In this document: positions 56,654 through 64,000 of the stretch, piece by piece
How positions within the stretch are numbered: position 1 is the first letter of the stretch
How the letters are laid out: each line of letters starts with the position of its first letter
DNA from: Alopecurus myosuroides
Taxonomy: Eukaryota > Streptophyta > Magnoliopsida > Poales > Poaceae
Assembly (NCBI GenBank): GCA_028641055.1
Contig: CM054057.1
Coordinates: 723,379,931-723,443,930 of the forward strand
Length of the DNA: 64,000 nucleotides
Direction of reading: 5' to 3'
The notes under the pieces: model-generated
The model's database searches: none
What the model was told of the DNA's origin: nothing
The model's input: only the letters and a program-made list of their open reading frames with translations
Made by a program: the position numbers and the translations under genes

Positions 56654-57965
56654 TTTGCAGTTGAATATATAATTCTGATCTCAGTTAAAGTGTTGGAACT
56701 AGCGTAGCCTGTTATTAAATATGCAAATTATTCTGCTTTTTTTGGTTGCTCTGTGGTGCTCATTAGATGGCAGACTTGCATGTTTGCATGCCATGGACAC
56801 AACATTTAGCTACATACAAACATGACACTACTGTCACACTATAATTTACATAGCCAGCTGAGCTTATATGGCAGTGGATGCTCTAGTTTCCACGATTTGC
56901 ATCCCTCATTTTTTTTGAGAGATAAAAGTGTTTCATTCAGGTAGGAGAAACCTCATGGTTACAGTCCAATACCAAGGCCTTCCTAACCATCGTTTTAGTC
57001 GCAGTCAACACCTAATTGCCACACGCAGGCATCACATTCATGTGCAGCATTGTTCTAAGCTAAGACACAGGACCTGTTTGGTTTATGTCGCATACAACTC
57101 CTGAACTCATTAACTTATGAAAGACACCTCTCAGGTGTGACAGTTTGTCCACTTTGTATAAATTTCACTACTGAAGCACAGCCCAATTCAAAGATAATCT
57201 TGTCCACTTTGTATAAATTTCACTACTGAAGCACAGCCCAATTCAAAGATAATCGGAACCAGATCCAAGTTGTTTGCTAGAGGAGTTTGAAAGAGCGTTT
57301 CCGGCCACCACGATGGTGTTCAGGCTGCTCCTAATCACAACGTCTGTGGCAGCCATGTTGCCATCAGCAACAAAGGATCCATGAATTTTTTAAGTTTGCA
57401 GTTAATTTTTTTAATTCTGATCTCTGGTAAAGTGAAGCTTGTTGTTAAATATATGCAAATTATTCCAATTTTTGTTGTTGTTCTGTGATGCTCATTAGAT
57501 GACAGACTTGTTATGCTTGTATTCCATGAACACAACAGCTAGATATATAGAACCATGACACTACTGTCACACTCTAATTTTCATAGCCAGCTGAGCTTAT
57601 ATAGCGGATGCTCTTGTTTCCACGATTTGCATCCCTTCTTTTTTCAGAGCTGAAATAATTTCATTCGGATAGGTGAAACATCATGGTTACAGTCCAAGGA
57701 ACTGGAAACACATCGTTCCAGATGCAGCCAACACCTAATCGCTGCACGCAGGCGGCACATTCATGTGCAGCATTATTCTGAACTCTTTTAGAGCCACAAC
57801 ACCAGTTTGGGTGTATGTCGCATATAACTCCTGAACTCATTAACTCATCAAAGACACCTCAGGTGTGACAGATTTTCCGTATCACTTTGTATTGATTTCA
57901 CTTATGAAGCACAGTCCAATTCAAAGATAATCAGAACTAGAACTAGATCCAAGTTGTTTGCTAGG
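56654..57965. repeat. Imperfect direct duplication of about 0.6 kb
   Basis: Unit 1 about 56654-57292 and unit 2 about 57391-57965 share long blocks in the same order: GCTCATTAGATG(G/A)CAGACTTG, ATAGCCAGCTGAGCTTATAT, TTTCCACGATTTGCATCCCT, CATTCATGTGCAGCATT, AACTCCTGAACTCATTAACT and AATTCAAAGATAATC. Divergence is substantial, so it is old. Confidence 0.8.
57145..57254. repeat. Exact 55-bp tandem duplication
   Basis: 57145-57199 and 57200-57254 are identical (TTGTCCACTTTGTATAAATT...AAGATAATC). Unit 2 of the larger duplication has this block once only, so it arose later. Confidence 0.92.
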
Positions 57966-58053
57966 CGAGCACCATGGAGAAAGTCCATTGTAGCGCTGCT
58001 GCAGTTTGAGAGAGCATTAAGGGCTGCCAATATCGTTTGGTTTAGCCTCTTTC

Positions 58054-58056
58054 TAA
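58054..58056. repeat. Possible TSD of Harbinger-type element, left (TAA)
   Basis: Matches TAA at 60933-60935. Confidence 0.4.
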
Positions 58057-58154
58057 GAGCATCTCTAGCCGTCCACCTAGTAAGCAGTCTTCTATTTCTT
58101 TTTTAAAAATATATTTTGCCTCGTATTACACCAAACACCCTGTGAGCGGCTTGT

Positions 58155-58282
58155 CGGCATAGCGAGGATGATGCCGGAGGGTGGGTGCACCATCGCCATG
58201 GCCTTGGCCACGCCAAGCCGGCATAGCGAGGACGATGTCGGAGGGCGGGTGCACCATCGCCATGGCCTTGGCCACGCCGGAG
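58155..58282. repeat. 64-bp tandem repeat, two copies
   Basis: CGGCATAGCGAGGA(T/C)GATG...GCCTTGGCCACGCC, second copy starting at 58219, about 95% identical. Confidence 0.85.
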
Positions 58283-58436
58283 GATGCCGCCAGAGTGCAT
58301 GGACTCCTACGCGATAGCCACGAGCTCGCACAGATGTGATGGCGCTTGGGCAAGGTGGGTGGTGGGGGGACGGTGCTAGAGCTCACCGCGCCCACGTCCA
58401 CCTCCTTGGCACCGCCTGCCTGGCCACATCGACACC

Positions 58437-58800
58437 ATGCTCAGGACCGCCCTCAAGTGCGCCGTCCTGGCAGCAAAGGCACCCAGAGCCCGACCGCCTT
58501 GCCGCCGCCTGGCTCTCGCTTTCAGCTCGGTGAGCTTGCGGCCTCCCCGTCAACTGACCTCTGGCCTCTGCACCGTTTGCCTCGGAAACCAAAAATTGGC
58601 ATGCCTCCAGCCCTGGTTCCTTTGCTTGGGGAGCTTGGGCTGGTTCGGCGTCGCCAAGGCGCACGAGGTCGCCACGAGACTGGAGCGCAGTGGGCATCGC
58701 TTCATGTGGACGCTACGCGGTCCTCTGGCCGCCGCCGAGCGGCACGCGTTGGCCCACGCGTGGAGGGACACCAGTGTCGAGTTCGTCACGCTGTCGGGGC
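58437..58800 (+). pseudogene. UDP-glycosyltransferase-like fragment
   Basis: One frame reads [20 protein letters not shown], then [16 protein letters not shown] (about 58617-58730). This matches the 'V-x-F-GS-x-G ... LE-SG-RF-W-LR-P' region that lies upstream of the PSPG box in plant family-1 glycosyltransferases. The PSPG box and the N-terminal acceptor domain are not seen, and sequence before 58614 and after 58760 does not fit the family. A captured or decayed piece, not a working enzyme. Confidence 0.6.
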
Positions 58801-58899
58801 GGGCACCGTGGCGCACCACGTCGTACATCCCCGCGCTGGGCACTGATACGGACACCGGCGCTGGGAGAGGAGGCCGCGCTGGGCACTGACACCGCCGTG

Positions 58900-59510
58900 T
58901 CATAGCCTAGGACCTTGGACACGGACAGGACTACGACGACGACGCCGCGCCTCTACGACTTCTCCAAGCACCACCTCCTCGAGGACCACCCTCACTAGAC
59001 GCCATCTCCCGCGTCGGCACCGCCTTTTACCTCAGCCGACCAGCCTCGTGTGCTCGCTCCGTCCCCGCCTTCGCCGGCGCCGGCCGACGCCCACCCTCTC
59101 CTCGTCGCCCTGCAGGGCACCAGCATCAGCTGGGGCGTCTGCAAGAGCGTCCGCTTCGTCCACAGCGCGACGTGCACACGCCTGCGCCAACGTTCCCGCT
59201 ACCGGCCCCTGCCCAGAACGCTCCTGCGCAGGCCGACGAGGAGAGCTCCAGCAACATCAAGCCCACATACCACCCCGAGCCCAAGCCGGAGGAAGGAGGA
59301 GATCAGGAGGTTGCCATCGTCTCGGACGTCTCGGAGAAGAAGAAGAGGACGCGGAGGCGCAAGTTCGGCGGCTCCACCCTCAAACGTCCCAAGAAGAGCG
59401 CAAGCCTAAGTTCAGGCGAGGACGAGGGTGGCCGGGCCGTCGAGAGCGAGCATCGAGAGCTCCTCTCTTTGAGGTGGGGGTTTTGTGCCCCTCCCGGTGA
59501 AAACTGAAAA
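58900..59510 (+). other. Coding-like GC-rich stretch, unrecognised
   Basis: Frames with plausible composition include one reading LYDFSKHHLLEDH (about 58950) and another at 59172-59507 with a Glu/Lys-rich tail (EKKKRTRRRKFGGSTLKRP). They may be further captured exons. No family recognised. Confidence 0.25.
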
Positions 59511-59760
59511 AAAACTCCAAAAATGACGTGATGTAAATTATACATCACAAAAAAACGTGATTTGTAGGGCACCGAGAACGACCAACTCATGCAGGTGATG
59601 TAAAATAGTGCACGACTCATCCAACAATTTCCCTAAAATAAGTTCAAATTTCCAACATTTCGATACCCATTCGACATAAACATTGAATTAGAACATAGAA
59701 CGAACATTCATTAAACTAAAACACTCCATAAACAAGAATGTGCCCATGATACTTATCATT

Positions 59761-60322
59761 CTACGGATAATCTAAATCGTATGAGGAATCGGACTCCTCA
59801 CCCTCGGTCCACTCGAAGGAGGAGGAATCCGAGTCCAAGATGATCACCTTAGAGGGTTGAGCCTCGTCCTCCTTCTTTGCCCTCACAGTCGCGGGGCCAG
59901 CCCCGTCAGAAGACATCTTCTTCCTCTCCATGTCGTACTTCCAAAAGATCTCCGCCTCGTATTGCAAGAGCTGGGGGTTCTCCTGTGCGAACCCTGCCAT
60001 TGCTTCTTCGTTACTCTCCCGGATGCTCGGTCGCAACTTCGAGCTCACCGGACGAGTCTTCATCTCCTTCATTGCTGGGGCGACAAAGATCGCATCCTGA
60101 CGAGTTTCGACGTCTTTAAAACACAACTCTTCCAGGGGAATACTGAGCTTCTACCCGGCGACGTTGTAGGCCCGTTCGGCGATGTCGGCGGTCTTGAAGG
60201 TACCGAGCCAGTAGCGCATGGCTCGGCGGCGAATCGACTGGAGGGCCGAACCCTAACGCTTTTGTACGAACCCTAACGCTTTTGTACCGAGACTTCGCCG
60301 TCGGCTCTTTCAAAGGTGTCAT
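59761..60322 (-). pseudogene. Second TE-borne ORF with AP2/ERF-like domain and acidic tail
   Basis: ATG 60322 (MTPLKEPTAKSRYKSVRVR). A 20-bp exact tandem duplication (60247-60286) throws the frame. Past it, and after one more shift near 60215, an AP2-like half-domain follows: MRYWLGTFKTADIAERAYNVAG, TAG where Arg or Trp would stand, then KLSIPLEELCFKDVETRQ. The C-terminal frame stays open to the stop at 59761: a charged helix (SIRESNEEAMAGFAQE, YDMERKKMSSDG) and a Ser/Asp/Glu-rich tail (VIILDSDSSSFEWTEGEESD). The architecture parallels the CACTA ORF at 39103-39745: short N-terminus, AP2-like domain, helical part, acidic tail. Broken at three points. Confidence 0.6.
60247..60286. repeat. 20-bp exact tandem duplication
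   Basis: CGAACCCTAACGCTTTTGTA twice, inside the AP2-like coding part; not a multiple of three. Confidence 0.93.
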
Positions 60323-60932
60323 GGCGCGGTGGTAGTCGGTGCATGGAACAACGGGAGCTAGAGGGTAGGTGGAAATACAGTAGCAACTTGGCGGCACCCC
60401 GGAAGGGGCTCCTCGGCGCGGTGTGTGGCGGGCAGGAGCTAGGCAGCGGCGATTGTAGGAGGTCGACGGCGGCGGATGCGTGCACAACAACGGCAGGAGG
60501 CAACGGTGGCGGCTGAGCAGGTCGAGAACGGCGTGGAGATGCAGCAGCTCGACGAATTCGCGGCCACGCGACAAAGGCTCGTCGGCGGCAGTGTCGATTT
60601 GGATCGATTAGCGGCGTGCACGACCGGATATGTGAGAGGAGGAGTTGGATCCGACAGTATGGGCGGCAATGGTGACAGATTTCGCATGAGATGGGGCGGC
60701 GGTGGCTGCGCGTGAACTTTTAAAAGTGGTAGATGGCAGCGGGTGCGTGCGTCTGACTTTTAGGCCACGGTTGGAGGTAATGTATATTTGCATCACCTCA
60801 ACAAATTTTTACGTCGCGATGTAAAAAAATTTATCCAAAATTTACATCGCCAGCTGCTGTTGGAGTCACATTTTTGTACCGCCATGTAAAAGTTATGTAT
60901 TTTTTAGTTTGGGGTATCTACTGGAGATGGTC

Positions 60933-60935
60933 TAA
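60933..60935. repeat. Possible TSD of Harbinger-type element, right (TAA)
   Basis: Matches 58054-58056. Confidence 0.4.
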
Positions 60936-61060
60936 TTAAGGATGTGTTTGTGTAACATACTGTGTATAGGTCCGGTGTATGCACACACTCCCAGCAGACA
61001 TCATCCCGTCTTCTTCGCTGTGCGGTTTCCTGGCCAACCCTCGTGTACACTGGAGGGCCG

Positions 61061-61063
61061 TTA
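61061..61063. repeat. TSD of small Harbinger-type element, left (TTA)
   Basis: Matches TTA at 62108-62110. Confidence 0.75.
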
Positions 61064-62107
61064 GAGCATGTCTAACAGAACCCTTACAATTTCGCCCCCT
61101 AAATCGCGTGTAGAGGGCCCTGCAAACGAAATCGAGGAATTTTTGTGCTAAGATTTACGCGTTCATCTAGCAGACCCCGTATCGCCGCCCTGTATGTTTG
61201 AATTTAAACTTCGCGGGAGAATAGATGAACTCGATTTTATTGATGATCACCATTGCTTACATGAAATCGAGCTCGAGCTCGTCCTAACCTAGTCTAGTCT
61301 AGGAAGACGACGGGGCCGGAAGCCTCCATCGCCTTGAATTGCTCGACGTCGGCGACGGCCTTCGCCTCCTCCTCCGCTTCCGCCCGCGCCGCGGCCTCCG
61401 CTTCCTTCTTCGAAAGCTCGACGGCCGCCGCGAACGCCGCCTCCTCCTCCTCCGATGTCGCCGGAACCTCCTCCTCCGCTGTCGCCGCGCCTCCTCCTCC
61501 GCTTCCGCTCGCGCCGTCGCGGCCGCGCTTGCACTGCTGGTGCATCTCCCAATCCGCGCGCCATTTCGCGAATTGGGGGCCGCTCATCGGCCGCGGCGGC
61601 GGGTCGACGGAGTAGTACCTCCCGTCCTCGGCGTAGTCCGCCAGCGACGCCGGCATGCTTGCCGGCCACGCCGCGTACTTCCAGGCAGCGCGGCGGCTCC
61701 CCTGCAACGGAATGTTTGCAGTGGCGCCGCCACGCCTCCTCGAGCGACTCCGGCTCGTGGCGGCGCTTGGAGCGGGCGGTGGAGGAGCCGGAGCCGTCTG
61801 GGGAACTCATCGCTGCGCTTGGAATGGGGCGGCGCTTGGAATGGGGCGGCGGCGCGCGGGGAATCGCTCACCGGAGTTGCGGCGGCGCGCGGCGGAGCTA
61901 GGGTTGCGGGTGGGGGGTTGGACCCCCACCCCAACCCTCACCCACTATAAGTACGGGGCGGCGGGGGCGGTTTGGCAAGCCCCGTAAAATTTTCGTAGGG
62001 GCCAGGCCGCATACGGGGGCTGCTAGACGGCCGTTTTGGCCCGCACCCTGTATGCCGCCGGAATTTTACGGGGCGCTCGCGATATACGGGGCCTGTTAGA
62101 CATGCTC
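61064..62107 (-). mobile_element. Non-autonomous Harbinger-type element
   Basis: Inverted ends GAGCATGTCTAACAG with 15 of 15 matching bases, then (A/G)(A/C)CCC, and TTA on both sides, the usual TWA target of the superfamily. 1044 bp. The interior is GC-rich with one coding unit on the minus strand and no transposase, so it would depend on another element for movement. Confidence 0.85.
61289..61810 (-). pseudogene. ORF of the small Harbinger-type element, unknown function
   Basis: ATG 61810 (MSSPDGSGSSTARSKRRHEP, EEAWRRH). A one-base loss near 61718 moves the natural reading into the frame with LQGSRRAAWKYAAWPASMPA, YAEDGRYYSVDPPPRPMSG, FAKWRADWEMHQQC and an Ala/Glu-rich helical tail (AAFAAAVELSKKEAEAA) ending at 61294. 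Composition and register suggest a once-translated protein of about 170 residues. I do not recognise a catalytic domain. It might be an ORF1-type accessory protein or captured host sequence. Confidence 0.45.
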
Positions 62108-62110
62108 TTA
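62108..62110. repeat. TSD of small Harbinger-type element, right (TTA)
   Basis: Matches 61061-61063. Confidence 0.75.
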
Positions 62111-63036
62111 GATGTGCTGATTCAGCAGCGAAAGGTGCACGGTCCGAGCAGCATCCGCGTACACAACTCTCCCAGCCGAACACGTAACGTGCGTGCGGAC
62201 GTATACATGCGAGCATTCAAACAAACGCAACAGCCGCACGATATATCAGTTGCCACCATTACACTACCACTAGTACTCTTTCTAGCTATATATAAGTTGC
62301 TTAATTTGCAACAACGCGCATTCGACCATGCTATCGAATTTTGTTGCACTGGACCACTGGTGGTGGTGGTGATCTCGATGGTGATGATTGCGCTCCTCAT
62401 CGCGGCGAGGACGGCTTGGGTGATGGGATGCAACGGGTGGGCAGCGTGCAGGGAATAATGCTACATCTACGGGCTGGTTTTTACAAAATTTTGGTTACGG
62501 GCTAACGTGGCGAGAAGGTGGAGCAAGCCAGGCCCTAGAATCATGGAAGCACGATAGGTTTCCACCACACAGCAGCTTGCAGGTCAGCTCGTAAGATAAA
62601 TCCGTAGTAAACATTCCGTAGGTCTAGAATTTCCGACGGGCCCCCGTCGGACAGCCACCCCCGCATTGCTATATGTGGCGGTTGTCGGGAGGGCCAGGGT
62701 CGTCTTGCAAAACTCATAGTCCACACCGAATGGATTAGACAATTAGACTCACTATAAGTATCACCAATTAACCTATAGATTATTGATTATTTTGGCCTTT
62801 TTCTCTATTTTCACATGAATAGGTATCCTATTGCCATGTATGCCATTGCATATGTCAGGAGCTGTACCATAATTTTGTAAGTAGATCCAAATTTGTATCA
62901 CATGAGAACATCGTGCATTAATTGGCCATACAACCATCAGTCAACCTTTTTTTTTCTAGAATGATAAGTCAACTTAAAAAAATGGACCGTAGGAAATCTC
63001 CACAATCTGAATGTATGCCGGTATATATGCCGTCCA
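62111..63036. other. Unassigned sequence with one possible small ORF
   Basis: CTATATATAAG near 62285-62295 could be a TATA box. Downstream, a frame to the stop at 62458 ends in a hydrophobic stretch (LVVVVISMVMIALLIAA) that would make a single membrane segment, but no good start follows the box. The rest is AT-rich with nothing recognised. Confidence 0.25.
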
Positions 63037-64000
63037 TGTATAGTTTTTTTTTTTTTTTTTTTTTTTTGAACAAGGAGTGCCCCCAAGGGGGCTCGAAGCT
63101 TCTCATAATAACAACAGTGGGTGTACAAGGGAAATTACAAGGGGACTCAAGAAATCTGAATTAGCACATAGGTCCCTAGAATATGCAGAAAAGACCCTCC
63201 CGAAAGGATTGCGATTACAACGGGGTCCAACTCTTTCCCCACCGCCGAGCAGGAAGAAGATGCCAGGCCTGCCGTCGCTCGACGCCGCCGCGGGGACAAT
63301 ACCACTTGCTTCAACGCCGGCTAGCTCCACAGCATCGGCTGACACCAAGGGCCTCTGAAAAGAGGTTGAAGAAAGGCTGGATCTTACCAGCAACTTGTGG
63401 TCGTCAAAGACCAAAGATGAGCTCGCAGAAACAGAAGCTTCAAATCTCCATGCCTGCTCTGACTCAATCTTCGCAGTACCACCACGAACTGCTGCCACTA
63501 CCACCGGAGCTCGCAGATCGTAACACCTGACAAAGAGACGAACCAAACCAGACAGGAACCAGCACCTCAACTCCGATGAAACCGGGCCGCCATCAACTTC
63601 CTGAAACCTGCCACGGAACAGGGGAGGCAGCAAGAGAAGATAGTTGCTGCGCCAGATCCGGGAACCGAGCTTATTGAGGCAGAGATCGAACACCCTCCTT
63701 CTCCATCTCCACCCTGAAGCGCGAAGAGGGAGAGGAATCGACCACTCCGGCGAGACGCCCGCCTTCTCACCGGCCACACTGCCTTTGCTAGCCTTATTAA
63801 CAGAGATGCTCTCCGCCTCATCCACCGTCTGCGTCGCCGCACGCCACCTCGGCGTCACAGGAACGGAGCAAGACTTCGAGGGCCCCCATCCTCGGTAGCA
63901 GAAGGAAGGGGATCTACTCCACATCGAAACCTCTTGAGGGAAACCTACCCTACATCTACAGCTACGATTCCCTACTCTGTACAGAAAGGGGAGCCACCCT
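63037..64000 (-). mobile_element. Minus-strand poly(A) retroposon, runs off the window
   Basis: A T-run of about 25 at 63042-63067 on the plus strand is the poly(A) tail of a minus-strand retroposon. It is preceded, on the minus strand, by GCCCCCTTGGGGGCACTCC, a small GC hairpin. A minus frame of 273 codons (63924-63103) is open but shows no endonuclease, RT or other known domain, so this may be a LINE 3' region or a processed gene copy. The 5' end and target duplication are outside. Confidence 0.5.

Larger units (their letters stand above)
55761..58053. other. AT-rich non-coding region with duplications
   Basis: No coding frame, RNA gene or element end recognised. Internal structure: a large imperfect duplication (about 56654-57292 and 57391-57965) and an exact 55-bp tandem repeat (57145-57254). 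Confidence 0.5.
58057..60932 (-). mobile_element. Putative Harbinger-type element carrying gene fragments
   Basis: Left end GAGCATCTCTAGCCG and right end complement GACCATCTCCAGTAG, with TAA on each side. Similarity is limited to about the first 11 bases, so this could also be two different elements, each missing one end. Inside: a 64-bp tandem repeat, a glycosyltransferase-like fragment (+) and an AP2-like ORF (-). TTTACATC/GATGTAAA words near 59530, 59590, 60822 and 60890 resemble Harbinger MITE interiors. Confidence 0.45.

Noticed and set aside
58057..60932. Certain assignment as a single Harbinger element
   Set aside because: Terminal similarity beyond about 11 bases is poor and TAA flanks can occur by chance, so it is kept at low confidence.
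63103..63924. 273-codon minus-strand ORF taken as a LINE ORF
   Set aside because: No endonuclease, RT or zinc-knuckle motif could be found, so only the poly(A) retroposon call is kept.
1..64000. CRISPR arrays, bacterial operons, tRNA or rRNA genes
   Set aside because: No regularly spaced repeats with unique spacers, no bacterial gene organisation, and no tRNA cloverleaf or rRNA sequence noticed; the window is plant nuclear DNA.

Overview
This is nuclear DNA of a large-genome grass, most likely a Triticeae species (wheat, barley, rye or a relative). The reasons are dense nested LTR retrotransposons, a complete CACTA element with TTTAGTCCCGGTT-type subterminal repeats, Harbinger elements with GAGCAT(C/G)TC termini, an L1-type LINE, and an LTR that opens TGATAACCCACAAGTATA. 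I see no complete host gene. Almost everything that codes belongs to transposable elements. I could not search databases, so family names rest on motifs read by eye.

Left third (1-30607): a three-level nest. The oldest layer is a minus-strand LTR retrotransposon: its LTR is 29274-30607, and its gag is split between 28867-29177 and 1202-3202. A Ty3/gypsy element (3203-28866) inserted into that gag. A related Ty3/gypsy element (6980-19897) then inserted into the pol of the first, with a perfect ATTAC target duplication. Both gypsy elements have two RNase H domains in pol, as in the Tat lineage. Both also carry an extra, intron-containing gene on the opposite strand between pol and the 3' LTR, with its own TATA box. 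Hand-counted LTR divergence (about 5% outer, about 3% inner) agrees with the nesting order.

Middle (31020-45655): a 2.0-kb PIF/Harbinger element holds a DDE transposase gene broken by one homopolymer frameshift. A 10.6-kb CACTA element (35051-45655, TSD GAG) follows. It contains a degraded TNPD/TNP2 transposase gene, a minus-strand ORF with an AP2/ERF-like domain, an unrecognised small ORF, and a second multi-exon gene ending in an Ulp1/C48 protease domain. The palindromic repeats that mark its ends also occur inside it, twice, just upstream of TATA boxes.

Right third (45838-64000): a short, decayed minus-strand Copia element (TSD GAAGG) contains a GC-rich stretch of unknown origin. A nearly complete LINE (49502-55270, 17-bp TSD) has ORF1 and ORF2 overlapping as ATGA. 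Beyond it lie a promoter-like stretch with ATG followed directly by GTAAG, non-coding DNA with tandem duplications, a putative Harbinger-type element holding a glycosyltransferase fragment and a second AP2/ERF-like ORF, a 1.04-kb Harbinger-type element with its own ORF (TSD TTA), and a minus-strand poly(A) retroposon running off the window.
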